Shown piece after piece: positions 1 through 7,286 of a stretch of 13,680 bases of DNA (its first letter is position 1; each line of letters starts with the position of its first letter). Source of the DNA: G020350405 sp964513655. Lineage in GTDB: Bacteria > Planctomycetota > Phycisphaerae > Sedimentisphaerales > Anaerobacaceae. Where the stretch lies: NCBI GenBank assembly GCA_964513655.1, contig CAZENQ010000087.1, positions 1 to 13,680 on the forward strand, read 5' to 3'. Both the position numbers and the translations under genes were made by a program. The notes under the pieces were generated by a model. That model made no database searches, was not told the origin of the DNA, and saw nothing but the letters and a program-made list of their open reading frames with translations.

Positions 1-1118
1 ACAATCGCCTTTGCGTCGCAGATTTCTTCATCTGTCACCGCACGCACAATGCCGTTACATATATCAATCGCACGCAGGCATTTCTTCAGATTAACCGGCC
101 GCGAAATTTCTATCGCCGAAGCGCAGGTATGCGGCGAAAAGTTACGAGCCGTCAAGTCGGCGTAATAGTCATCGATGATTTTCTGGTCGACCCGGCCATC
201 GTTCCAGACGAGTTTTTTATTATTGACCAAATCGTTCAAGGTATCAGCGCCCGTTGCGTTAATAATCGCCATTCGGGGTATTCGCTCAATCAACCCCAGT
301 TGCTTCAGCTCGTAAAATGCCTTGCCGAAAGCACTGGAGTTGCCCAGATTTCCGCCGGGAACCACTATCCAGTCCGGCACCTCCCAGCCCAACTGTTCGA
401 TGATTCGATACATTATGGCTTTTTGGCCTTCGAGCCGAAATGGATTTAATGAATTGAGCAGATACAGGCCCAGCTTTGTGCAGACATCCTGAACCTGTCT
501 CATACAGTCGTCAAAATCACCTTGAATCTGAATGGTTTGGGCACCGTAGTCCATGGCCTGACTGAGTTTTCCGAAAGCGATTCGGCCGGAACCTATAAAG
601 ACGGTACATTTGAGGCCGCAACTGTGCGCGTACAATGCCACTGACGCAGAAGTATTACCAGTCGATGCGCAAGCACATGACTTTGCACCAACCATCATTG
701 CGTGACTGAACGCCGCCGACATTCCGTTATCTTTGAACGAACCGGATGGATTAAGCCCCTCATACTGCAGATATAAACGGCCGGGCTGCATATCGACATA
801 CTCTGCGACGGAATCGTTCTCCTGCAGAATCGTCTGGCCCTCACCTATAGTTACTTTGTATTTATCCGGGCAGAAGTCCAACAGTTCGCGAAATCTCCAC
901 ACGCCCGAGAAATCTAGAGGATTACCTCTGTTTGCCCAGCGTCTGCCAAAGTCACTTAGTTTGTCGGGAACTTCAATCCTATCCCAGTTATACTGTGCAT
1001 CGAGCAACTCGCCACAGGTCGGGCACTTGAATATCGCCTGCCCGCAATCGAACTCATCTCCACAGCCGGGATTAATACACTTCTGATATGCTACATCAGC
1101 GTTTGTCGGCTTAGTCAT
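1..1118 (-). CDS. thrC: Threonine synthase, 3' end outside the window
   Basis: PLP-dependent enzyme that converts O-phosphohomoserine to threonine in the cytosol, the last step of threonine synthesis. I translated 372 codons before the window edge, so the C-terminus is missing. The PLP-binding lysine lies in the motif GLNPSGSFKDNG (K129), followed by the phosphate-binding stretch STGNTSAS and later VVPGGNLGN, all typical of threonine synthases. The N-terminus has a small Cys cluster (C14-X4-C19 and C32-X2-C35) that resembles a zinc ribbon; related N-terminal Cys pairs occur in some threonine synthases. The ATG at 1118 is preceded by GGAG at a spacing of seven bases. It follows the HAD gene by 74 bp on the same strand and has its own TATAAT-like -10 in that gap, so it may be transcribed both from upstream and independently. 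Confidence 0.93.
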   Translation of the reverse strand, partial: MTKPTNADVAYQKCINPGCGDEFDCGQAIFKCPTCGELLDAQYNWDRIEVPDKLSDFGRRWANRGNPLDFSGVWRFRELLDFCPDKYKVTIGEGQTILQENDSVAEYVDMQPGRLYLQYEGLNPSGSFKDNGMSAAFSHAMMVGAKSCACASTGNTSASVALYAHSCGLKCTVFIGSGRIAFGKLSQAMDYGAQTIQIQGDFDDCMRQVQDVCTKLGLYLLNSLNPFRLEGQKAIMYRIIEQLGWEVPDWIVVPGGNLGNSSAFGKAFYELKQLGLIERIPRMAIINATGADTLNDLVNNKKLVWNDGRVDQKIIDDYYADLTARNFSPHTCASAIEISRPVNLKKCLRAIDICNGIVRAVTDEEICDAKAI

Positions 1119-1192
1119 TTATAAACTCCATTTTGATTTTGCTACAATTATAGACAGCCAACAAAGCTTTTGATATAAAAATCAGTTTTAAT
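1119..1192 (-). promoter_or_regulatory. Candidate promoter in front of thrC
   Basis: The minus strand of this 74-bp gap carries a perfect TATAAT at 1152-1147, about 30 bp before the thrC ATG, which would give a leader of roughly 20 bases. The region is AT-rich. No good -35 match is found at 16-18 bp spacing, so only the -10 supports this call. No terminator-like hairpin was seen after the HAD gene. Confidence 0.35.
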
Positions 1193-1945
1193 TTACGCTG
1201 ATTCCGTGTTGATTTTTTCTATGAGGCCCGGCAGCTCGGCGAGCTGATTTATTTTCCAGGTTCCCTCAGGTATTTTCCTGCCGGCGTTGGTATAGGCGGC
1301 TTTCAAGACTGTCCACATGCCGGTTTTCGCCGCAGGTTTTGCATCCTTATCTATGCGGTCCCCCACGAACATTATATTTTGCGGCACCTCGCCGATCCTC
1401 TCTGCGGCTGTTTTAAATATCCTAGCATCGGGCTTTCGAAAATCAAGTTCGTATGAATAAAGCCTCACGGGGAAAAAGTCCAATATGCCGAACCGCTCAA
1501 GATGTTTATCCAGCGAACTGGCCGTCACAAAAGTGTTGGAAACTATACCAAGCTTAAGGCCCAAATTCTCAAGAGCAGCTAAAGTCTCGGTAATGTCCGA
1601 CTCGACCTGACTGACTTGACTCAAAGGCTCATACCAAAGCCAGGCAAAATGCCGCCACTGTTGTCTGTCGAGTTTGATACCTCTTTTTGTGCCCACACCC
1701 CTTAATAAAACAAGCGAGTTAAAGTCCTTTTTTGTTATGTTGGAAAGCCACTGACGCAAACGCAGAGCTATCAGATTTCGCCAGCAGTAGTATTTGAAAT
1801 TGCCGACCGGCTGTCCGCAGCCTTTAAGAAAGTCGTATGACAATTTGGCACCTTGTTGGAAAAGCCGCGTCGTATTGACTTTGCCGAAGTTAAGCAAAGT
1901 CTCACCGATGTCGAACAATACCGCTTTGATTTTTTTATCTGGCAA
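1193..1945 (-). CDS. HAD-superfamily hydrolase with altered motif I
   Basis: 250-residue haloacid dehalogenase-fold protein, probably a cytosolic phosphatase of unknown substrate. Motif I is LFDIGETL with nucleophile D12; motif II is GIVSNT (S136); motif III is FRKPD (K171); motif IV is VGDRIDKDAKPA (D196, D199, D201). A helical cap of about 100 residues lies between motifs I and II. The second aspartate of the usual DxD, the general acid/base, is Gly14 here, which is seen in some HAD subfamilies but is not canonical for phosphomonoesterases. The start is TTG at 1945, supported by GAGG eight bases upstream and by agreement with motif I; there is no nearby ATG. The upstream synthase gene ends only 5 bp before it, so translation is probably coupled. 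Sitting between the synthase and thrC suggests an amino-acid-related phosphatase, but the sequence does not show the substrate. Confidence 0.85.
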   Translation of the reverse strand: MPDKKIKAVLFDIGETLLNFGKVNTTRLFQQGAKLSYDFLKGCGQPVGNFKYYCWRNLIALRLRQWLSNITKKDFNSLVLLRGVGTKRGIKLDRQQWRHFAWLWYEPLSQVSQVESDITETLAALENLGLKLGIVSNTFVTASSLDKHLERFGILDFFPVRLYSYELDFRKPDARIFKTAAERIGEVPQNIMFVGDRIDKDAKPAAKTGMWTVLKAAYTNAGRKIPEGTWKINQLAELPGLIEKINTESA

Positions 1946-1950
1946 TTACT

Positions 1951-3279
1951 TTACCTCAACGGCGGTATATCGTCACCAAAAGCCTCCTGCGCCCACTCGA
2001 ACATTTCTTCTTCGGATATCGCCGATGCCCGGTTGGCTGAATACTCAGCATCAATTTTGTTTTTTATTTTGGCGATACGCGGGTCATGCTTGGGGATTTC
2101 GATTTCGTACCTGGCTTCTATCCAGTGCTTGATGCCAGCCAATCCACTTTTATCCGTAAGGGCGACCCTCACAGGTCTGTTCAACAACTTCTTAGTATCA
2201 AAGCAATTGTAAATCTCCTCATTCTTCAGCAACCCATCGGCATGAATACCGGCTCGCGTAACATTGAAACATTTGCCCACAAGAGGATAGTTCGAAGGCA
2301 AATCAAAACCAAGCTCCTTTTGGGCGAACTCGGCAAGTTCAGTTATCGCGCCGTAATTAACGCCTTCTGTCATCCCCTTTAACTGAGCATGCTCAACAAC
2401 CATTGCCTCCAGTGGTGGATTGCCGGTCCGCTCACCCACACCAAAAATAGACGTATTTGCTGCGGCGCATCCATACAGCCAGGCGGTCATGGCATTTATC
2501 TGAACCTTGTGCAGGTCATTATGGCCGTGCCATTCAAGCCATTCGGGCGGCACACCAATTTCCCGCAGTCCGTAAATAAGTTTGGGGACACCACGGGGAA
2601 GCACCACATCGGCCCACGGCAGGCCAAATCCGAGAGTATCACAAAGTCGAATCTTGACCGGTTTGTCATATTCCTCGGCCAGCTTCATCAACTCAGCGGC
2701 AAAGGGCAATACAAAACCCTCGTAATCAGCCCGTGTTGCATCCTCGAAGTGACATCGTGGGATGACCCCGCTATCCAGCGCGGCCCGGACAATATCAAGA
2801 TACGCCTCCATGGCCTGTACGCGTGTTTTTCGCAGCTTGAGGAATATATGATAATCGCTTGCGGAGGTCAAGATGCCGGTTTCGCTAAGCCCCATTTGCG
2901 AGACCAGTTTAAAGTCGGCCGCCACAGCCCTTATCCAGCCGGTAACCTCAGGAAACTTGTAACCTCGTTCCTTACACAATTGGACAGCTTTTCTATCCCG
3001 CTCTGAATATAGAAAGAACTCACTCTGTCGAATCAGACCGGTCCCGCCATCTATTTCGTGCAGTAAATCGTAAATCTTCAGGATTTGCTCAGGCCTATAA
3101 GGAGGCCGGGCCTGCTGACCGTCGCGAAAAGTCGTATCGGTTATCCAAATTTCGTTCGGAATATCATGCTCAACTGGCTGGTTATCGAATGTTACTTTAG
3201 GAAATTCGGTATATGGGAATGTCTTCCGATACAAGTTGGGTTCCTTGGCATCCACAAGCTTAAGATTTTTTTTTGCCAT
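1951..3279 (-). CDS. 2-Isopropylmalate/homocitrate synthase-family enzyme, possible Re-citrate synthase
   Basis: 442-residue TIM-barrel acyltransferase of the HMGL-like family, which condenses acetyl-CoA with a 2-oxoacid using a divalent metal. Visible motifs are ITDTTFRDGQQ (R52, D53), the metal-binding HGHND (H251, H253) and GERTGNPP (282-289). The C-terminal 130 residues contain GKCFNVTRAGIHADG and a short helical tail. There is no room for the roughly 130-residue LeuA allosteric dimerisation domain of leucine-regulated isopropylmalate synthases. The FRDGQQ and GERTGN forms, the long N-terminal lead-in and the missing regulatory domain resemble the family branch that includes Re-citrate synthases; that is my inference from memory. 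Alternatives are isopropylmalate, homocitrate or citramalate synthase. ATG at 3279 has a strong AGGAGA site five bases upstream. It is the first protein gene of the synthase-HAD-thrC group, 86 bp after tRNA-Leu. Confidence 0.88.
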   Translation of the reverse strand: MAKKNLKLVDAKEPNLYRKTFPYTEFPKVTFDNQPVEHDIPNEIWITDTTFRDGQQARPPYRPEQILKIYDLLHEIDGGTGLIRQSEFFLYSERDRKAVQLCKERGYKFPEVTGWIRAVAADFKLVSQMGLSETGILTSASDYHIFLKLRKTRVQAMEAYLDIVRAALDSGVIPRCHFEDATRADYEGFVLPFAAELMKLAEEYDKPVKIRLCDTLGFGLPWADVVLPRGVPKLIYGLREIGVPPEWLEWHGHNDLHKVQINAMTAWLYGCAAANTSIFGVGERTGNPPLEAMVVEHAQLKGMTEGVNYGAITELAEFAQKELGFDLPSNYPLVGKCFNVTRAGIHADGLLKNEEIYNCFDTKKLLNRPVRVALTDKSGLAGIKHWIEARYEIEIPKHDPRIAKIKNKIDAEYSANRASAISEEEMFEWAQEAFGDDIPPLR

Positions 3280-3365
3280 ATTTATCTCCTGTATATTGTT
3301 GGCAGGTTAACCGGCCATTTAAAACCTCGCACAAGACATACGTCAAAATCAGGGCTGACGAACAA

Positions 3366-3450
3366 TAGCCGAGGTGGGATTCGAACCCACACGCCCAGTT
3401 ATAGGCAGGGGATTTTAAGTCCCCAGCGTCTGCCATTCCGCCACTCGGCC
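3366..3450 (-). tRNA. tRNA-Leu (anticodon UAA)
   Basis: Class II tRNA of 85 nt read on the minus strand. The acceptor arm GGCCGAG pairs with CUCGGCU, with a G-U first pair as also found in E. coli tRNA-Leu(UAA). The D arm starts GCGGAAUGGCAGACGC. The anticodon stem GGGGA/UCCCC closes the loop CUUAAAA, giving anticodon UAA at 3417-3415. A long variable arm (GCC...GGC) and a T arm GUGGG-UUCGAAU-CCCAC follow, with discriminator A at 3366. The CCA end is not encoded. A possible promoter lies directly upstream (TTGCAA at 3488-3483, 17 bp, TAGTTT at 3465-3460), but it is weak. Ends are accurate to a base or two. Confidence 0.96.
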
Positions 3451-3524
3451 TGACCGAATAAACTAACGGATTTTGACGAATTTTGCAAATTGTTTCTTGA
3501 CCTCTAATCTTTGCTGGGGATGAC

Positions 3525-3549
3525 CAAGATCCCAATAAACCGGGACTTG
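3525..3549. other. Hairpin between the TPR gene and tRNA-Leu
   Basis: CAAGATCCC at 3525-3533 pairs with GGGACTTG at 3542-3549 across an 8-base AT-rich loop, giving eight base pairs with one bulged base. It sits after the TPR gene stop (3609) and before tRNA-Leu on the minus strand, where a transcription end would be expected. No T-run follows on either strand, so it is not a standard intrinsic terminator. It could be a transcript 3'-end structure or chance. The rest of the 158-bp gap holds no gene I can support. Confidence 0.3.
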
Positions 3550-3608
3550 CTACAAATTAAGGTGGTTTTCAACAACCCACGATTGAGGTGATGAACACGA
3601 AAGGATTA

Positions 3609-4982
3609 TCACAGTGATTTTCTATGGATGAACCGAGGCCGCCAACGACAAAGAAAATCCTCGATGCGCTCTATTATCTGACCAGCTCGAACCCTGTGGT
3701 CAAGCGCCTTTAACTGCAAGTCCTCCTCTGCTAACAGGCGTGCCTTTTTAATTTTCTCCGCGGCGTCGGCCAATCTGCCCATCGCCAAATAGACAACAGC
3801 GGAATCCCGCAGGGCACAGACGTTCTCCGGCCTTATATCAAGTGTATGAGCGAAAAACTCCGCAGCGTCAGCAAATTGGCCTTTCATGGCGGTTACAAGA
3901 CCAAGATAATAATAGGCATCTGCATTGGCGCAGTCAAAATCAACAGCCTTCAGCAGGCACTCTATCGTCAAATCGATATCACCAATTTCCAAAAACATCG
4001 ACGCCATTGCAACCAGTGTATCCGTGTCCTCCGGAGCCAGTTCTACCTCCGAAACCAGATGATTTCTCGCCTCTTGCTTTTTTCCTCTCATCAAGGCACA
4101 CTGAGCCAGCCGATATCGCGGCCCCGTGAGTGTATTATCACTTTGTACTGCCTGATTAAGCAGTCGTACCGCCTGTTCATAATCAGAGTTGTTAAAAGCA
4201 ATCTCTCCCAGACAGAACAAAGCGGCCGCAGAATCGTCTCGTAGCTCGAGTGTTCTATTAAACTTTTCCTTAGCCGATTCGATATCGCCGACCTCAAGTA
4301 AGAACAGACCAAAATCGAGAATAACATCGACATCGCCAGGGTTGACACGAAGTTCAGCCAGGAAATACTCGCGAGCCCGTTCATTATCTGCCTGGGCCCA
4401 GCAAGCCTGGGCAGTTCGATAATTAATTTGTGGATGGCTGGGCTCAAGCTCAGCGGTCTTCAGCCAGCAGTGAATCGCTCTCTTGTACTGGCCCCTGACA
4501 AAGAGACTGTTGCCGATGTTATAATAGCACAAAGCACAGTTCGTATTTATCTGCTGAGCGAGATAAAACATCTGCTCTGCCAAATCGTGCTGTCCCATCT
4601 CGGTATAAGTGATTATGCGATTACAATAGCAGGGCTCAAATGACGGGTCTAATTGCTCGATATGCTCAAAAGTATCGATAGCCAGGTCGTATTGGCCGGT
4701 CCGAGTATAATCGACCGCCAACGAATTTAATATTTCCAAATCACCAGGGTTCAGCTGCAGGGCAGCTTCATATTCTCCGATTGCGTCATCAAAGCGATTC
4801 ATAGTGTCCAGAGCCAGCGCCTTGTCAAAATGCCAAGAGCTGTTAGCGGGATTGATATCAAGAGCCCCTTGAAGTTCTGCGATAGCCTGTGGTATTTTGC
4901 CCTCTTCATAAAGCTCAAAAGCTTTCCTGGCCTTGTGCTCGGCCTTGTCGTACAAGCCAAATTCCATATCATCGAAAAGCAT
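3609..4982 (-). CDS. Tetratricopeptide-repeat protein
   Basis: 457-residue protein composed of about eleven or twelve TPR units from roughly residue 15 to 430. The repeat pattern is clear: for example ALDINPANSSWHFDKALAL, ALQLNPGDLEILNSLAVDY and TLDIRPENVCALRDSAVVY, with A/G at helix-packing positions and N/D-P at the repeat turns. TPR arrays act as protein-binding scaffolds; the partner is unknown. There is no signal peptide, no membrane segment and no enzymatic domain, so it is probably cytosolic. A basic tail (CRWRPRFIHRKSL) ends the protein. The start ATG at 4982 has GGAG five bases upstream; an in-frame ATG five codons later is a less likely alternative. It is transcribed away from ribH and appears monocistronic, with tRNA-Leu 158 bp downstream. 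Confidence 0.9.
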   Translation of the reverse strand: MLFDDMEFGLYDKAEHKARKAFELYEEGKIPQAIAELQGALDINPANSSWHFDKALALDTMNRFDDAIGEYEAALQLNPGDLEILNSLAVDYTRTGQYDLAIDTFEHIEQLDPSFEPCYCNRIITYTEMGQHDLAEQMFYLAQQINTNCALCYYNIGNSLFVRGQYKRAIHCWLKTAELEPSHPQINYRTAQACWAQADNERAREYFLAELRVNPGDVDVILDFGLFLLEVGDIESAKEKFNRTLELRDDSAAALFCLGEIAFNNSDYEQAVRLLNQAVQSDNTLTGPRYRLAQCALMRGKKQEARNHLVSEVELAPEDTDTLVAMASMFLEIGDIDLTIECLLKAVDFDCANADAYYYLGLVTAMKGQFADAAEFFAHTLDIRPENVCALRDSAVVYLAMGRLADAAEKIKKARLLAEEDLQLKALDHRVRAGQIIERIEDFLCRWRPRFIHRKSL

Positions 4983-5111
4983 AATCGCTCCATTGCCCAG
5001 CTTAAAGGTGAAAAAGTGACGAGTTCACCCAAGGTGCTTCGGCAATAAATTACTGCCGGGTTAGTGCTTTTTTGTAAGCTTTACCGCTTTTCGTCCGCAT
5101 CAAAATTTTGC

Positions 5112-5140
5112 TTGCGATTCGGCTTATAAGCTCTTACAAT
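5112..5140 (+). promoter_or_regulatory. Upstream ribH promoter candidate (P1)
   Basis: TTGCGA at 5112-5117 (four of six matches to the -35 consensus), exactly 17 bp, then TACAAT at 5135-5140 (five of six to the -10). Transcription would begin near 5147 and give a leader of about 158 bases before ribH. Consensus match only; sigma factor preferences in this lineage are unknown. Confidence 0.45.
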
Positions 5141-5207
5141 TGCACAAGTTAGCTAAACGGTGATGAACGGATTCAGGCACTTGAGAGAGTCATACGTGGT
5201 GTTTTTC

Positions 5208-5236
5208 TGGAAACCCGGCTGAGTTGGTCTTATAAT
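5208..5236 (+). promoter_or_regulatory. Proximal ribH promoter candidate (P2)
   Basis: TGGAAA at 5208-5213 (four of six to -35), 17 bp, then a perfect TATAAT at 5231-5236. The start would be near 5243, placing the small hairpin at 5246-5259 at the 5' end of the ribH-nusB-parA transcript. This is the better of the two candidates. Confidence 0.5.
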
Positions 5237-5304
5237 GTACTGCTACCCACATCCGTGGGAACAGTAACTTGCCAGATAAGGATATTATTTGGAGAAGCTA
5301 AACT

Positions 5305-5769
5305 ATGGTTAAAGAAATAAAGGGTCAAGTAAAAGCCGGCAAGGGCAATTACGCCATTGTAGTTAGCAGATTCAACGAGTTTATAACCGCCAAACTGCTT
5401 GCCGGTGCAATCGATTGCCTGAAGCGCCATGGTGCCGCCGATGAGCAGATAACCGTCGTCTGGGTGCCGGGCGCGTGTGAAATCACCATAGCTGCAAAAA
5501 AGCTTGCTCAGAGCGGTAAACATGCTGCAGTCATCTGCCTTGGTGCAGTCATACGCGGCCAGACCCCTCATTACGATTATGTATGCCAGCAGGTAGCCAG
5601 AGGTATCGGCCAAATCAACTATGATTCAACGGTGCCGGCGGCATTCGGGGTTTTAACATGTGAGACGCTCGAACAGGCTGTCGAAAGGGCCGGCACGAAG
5701 ATGGGCAACGCTGGCGCGGATGCGGCCATGACCGCCATGGAAACCGTCAACGTGATGGAACAGATATGA
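5305..5769 (+). CDS. ribH: 6,7-dimethyl-8-ribityllumazine synthase
   Basis: Penultimate step of riboflavin synthesis: condenses 5-amino-6-ribitylamino-uracil with 3,4-dihydroxy-2-butanone 4-phosphate in the cytosol, usually as a hollow 60-mer or a pentamer. The 154-residue length is typical. Family motifs are present: SRFNEFIT near the N-terminus, WVPGACEI (53-60), GAVIRGQTPHYDYV with the catalytic-site His at 89, and GVLTCETLEQAVERAGTKMGNAGADAA toward the C-terminus in place of the more common GNKG form. ATG at 5305 follows GGAG by ten bases. It heads the plus-strand group ribH-nusB-parA; the ribH-nusB pairing is common in bacteria. No other riboflavin genes lie in the window and no FMN riboswitch is visible. 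Confidence 0.96.
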   Translation: MVKEIKGQVKAGKGNYAIVVSRFNEFITAKLLAGAIDCLKRHGAADEQITVVWVPGACEITIAAKKLAQSGKHAAVICLGAVIRGQTPHYDYVCQQVARGIGQINYDSTVPAAFGVLTCETLEQAVERAGTKMGNAGADAAMTAMETVNVMEQI

Positions 5770-5824
5770 ACTGATCATTGACAATTCAACAGTAATCAGT
5801 ATTCAATTGGCAAGAGGCCAGAAG

Positions 5825-6232
5825 GTGGACAAGAGAACAAGGGCCAGAGAACTTGCTATGCAGGGACTATACCAACTCGACGTACAAGGCTCGGACCTGC
5901 TTGAGCGTTTAGGTGAGTTCTTCATAGAAAATGCCAGCGATGATTCAGTTCGGAGACTCGCCACTGACTGGACAAGAGGAACATGGGAGAACCTGGTACA
6001 GTGTGATGAGCTAATAGCCGATTCAGCAATAAAATGGCAATTGTCCCGACTTTCACCTGTCGACAAAAGCATTTTGAGATTAGCGGTATATCAGTTAAAA
6101 TTCTCTCCAGACATCCCGGCCAAAGTCGTGATAAATGAAGCAATAGAGCTTGCCAAAAAATTCAGCACAGATAAATCGCCGGCGTTCATTAATGGTGTGC
6201 TTGATGCTGTTCTAAAGAAACTAAGAACCTAA
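5825..6232 (+). CDS. nusB: Transcription antitermination factor NusB
   Basis: Small all-helical RNA-binding protein that, with NusE (S10), assembles on boxA in rRNA leaders to prevent premature termination. The protein carries the NusB pattern: RTRARELAMQGLYQLDV at the N-terminus, SPVDKSILRLAVYQL in the middle, and IPAKVVINEAIELAKKFSTDKSPAFINGVLDAVLKKL at the end, in which the F-I-N-G-V-L-D motif is diagnostic. I choose GTG at 5825 because AGAGG lies seven bases upstream and the protein then begins just before the conserved RRARE-like segment. A TTG at 5807 in the same frame would add six residues but has no ribosome-binding site. It follows ribH by 55 bp and precedes parA by 32 bp, so co-transcription is likely. 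Confidence 0.95.
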   Translation: MDKRTRARELAMQGLYQLDVQGSDLLERLGEFFIENASDDSVRRLATDWTRGTWENLVQCDELIADSAIKWQLSRLSPVDKSILRLAVYQLKFSPDIPAKVVINEAIELAKKFSTDKSPAFINGVLDAVLKKLRT

Positions 6233-6264
6233 AGCAAAAAATTTATGGCTTTGAGAGTAACGGA

Positions 6265-7212
6265 TTGAGAAAAATAGCTGTATTAAACCAAAAAGGGGGA
6301 GTTGGCAAAACGACGACGGTTGTCAACACCGCTGCTGCTCTTGCTGCAATGGGATTGAAGGTTGTCGTTCTCGACCTGGACCCGCAGGCACACCTGACAA
6401 TACATCTGGGCGCCGAACCCGAAGCCATCGAGTCCGGCTCATATAAAGTCCTGACCAAGGAAGCCAGACTTGAAGAAGAGTTTCTGCTTGTGCGTCCAAA
6501 CCTCTGGCTGTTGCCGGCAAATATCAATCTGGTCGGAGCCGAAAGTGAACTGGTCAGTGTAGTCGGCAGGGAAACGATTCTGCGGGAAGCGTTCCAAGCA
6601 GTTGAGGACAAGTTCGATTATTGCCTTATTGACTGTCCGCCTTCACTTGGGTTGCTAACCCTAAATGCACTCACGGCCACTGGAGAGGTCTTGATACCGC
6701 TGCAGCCCCATTTTCTGGCCTTGCAGGGCTTCGGAAAGCTGCTGCAAACCGTCGAGCTTGTCAACAAAAGGATCAACCCGGACCTGGAAGTTAAGGGGAT
6801 TTTGCTCTGTATGTTCGACAGCAGGGCCTCACTGCCAAATGAGGTCAGGGCCGATATTGAACAATTCCTCAAAAGCGCATATGGGACCAACTGCGCATGG
6901 TCGCAGGCACAGATTCTACCAGTTTATATTCGAAGAAATATCAAGCTCGCGGAAGCTCCCAGTTATGGCAAGACAATCTTTGAATATGAACCAAACTGCC
7001 ACGGTGCCGAAGATTACAAAAAAGTCGCCGAGTTCATACATAACCAGACACAACTTGTCCCCGAGGCAGGCGGCGCCGAAAACGCTGGCCAGCCCCCCTT
7101 GGAAATCAGACCAATTTCACAACCTGGTTCGCACACGCCCCCGGCAGAGCTAACTGAAACGACAGCCGCTCACCCGCATGAATCTGACCAACACGAACAG
7201 AATCAAATCTAA
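6265..7212 (+). CDS. ParA/Soj-family ATPase
   Basis: 315-residue MinD/ParA-type ATPase. The deviant Walker A KGGVGKTTT lies at 10-18 with signature Lys10 and phosphate-binding Lys15; the A' motif is VVLDLDPQAHLT and Walker B is YCLIDCPPSLGLLTLNAL. The core ends near residue 255 and is followed by about 55 residues rich in Pro, Glu and His with no predicted fold. Such ATPases form DNA-bound dimers that position chromosomes, plasmids or large protein complexes. No parB or parS-like site is visible, so this is an orphan ParA here; its cargo cannot be told. The start is TTG at 6265, with GAGAG seven bases upstream and the protein beginning RKIAVLNQKGG as in typical ParA proteins. The ATG at 6245 opens only a seven-codon frame overlapping this start. 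Confidence 0.92.
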   Translation: MRKIAVLNQKGGVGKTTTVVNTAAALAAMGLKVVVLDLDPQAHLTIHLGAEPEAIESGSYKVLTKEARLEEEFLLVRPNLWLLPANINLVGAESELVSVVGRETILREAFQAVEDKFDYCLIDCPPSLGLLTLNALTATGEVLIPLQPHFLALQGFGKLLQTVELVNKRINPDLEVKGILLCMFDSRASLPNEVRADIEQFLKSAYGTNCAWSQAQILPVYIRRNIKLAEAPSYGKTIFEYEPNCHGAEDYKKVAEFIHNQTQLVPEAGGAENAGQPPLEIRPISQPGSHTPPAELTETTAAHPHESDQHEQNQI

Positions 7213-7286
7213 AGGCAGACAAGCGCCGAATAGCGTGGAATTACTGGTTTCTTGAGTTGCCCCTGCAGTCTGTTGATGGACCAATA

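Larger units (their letters stand above)
4983..5304. promoter_or_regulatory. Divergent intergenic region between the TPR gene and ribH
   Basis: 322 bp with no convincing protein gene. It contains two plus-strand promoter candidates (listed separately), an inverted repeat GGTGAA-N11-TTCACC at 5007-5029 just before the TPR start, an imperfect palindrome GGCAATAAATTACTGCC at 5041-5057, and a small hairpin CCCAC-ATCC-GTGGG at 5246-5259 in the predicted ribH leader. I looked for the conserved core of an FMN riboswitch in front of ribH and did not find one. Confidence 0.6.

Noticed and set aside
2389..3006. 205-codon open frame on the plus strand.
   Set aside because: It is antisense to the isopropylmalate synthase-family gene, with no ribosome-binding site or family motif.
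3260..3535. 91-codon minus-strand frame covering the tRNA region.
   Set aside because: It runs through tRNA-Leu and into the synthase start; it contains the usual false peptide produced by translating a tRNA gene.
3561..3580. Intrinsic terminator after the TPR gene (GTGG...CCAC hairpin).
   Set aside because: The stem is short and mismatched and no T-run follows.
5163..5222. 19-codon frame in the ribH leader as a leader peptide.
   Set aside because: There is no good ribosome-binding site and no run of regulatory codons; kept only as a note in the leader finding.
4983..5304. FMN riboswitch upstream of ribH.
   Set aside because: The conserved FMN-element core sequences are not present.
6245..6268. 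Seven-codon frame beginning ATG that overlaps the parA TTG start.
   Set aside because: Too short to support as a gene, and no comparative evidence; translational coupling remains possible but is not shown.
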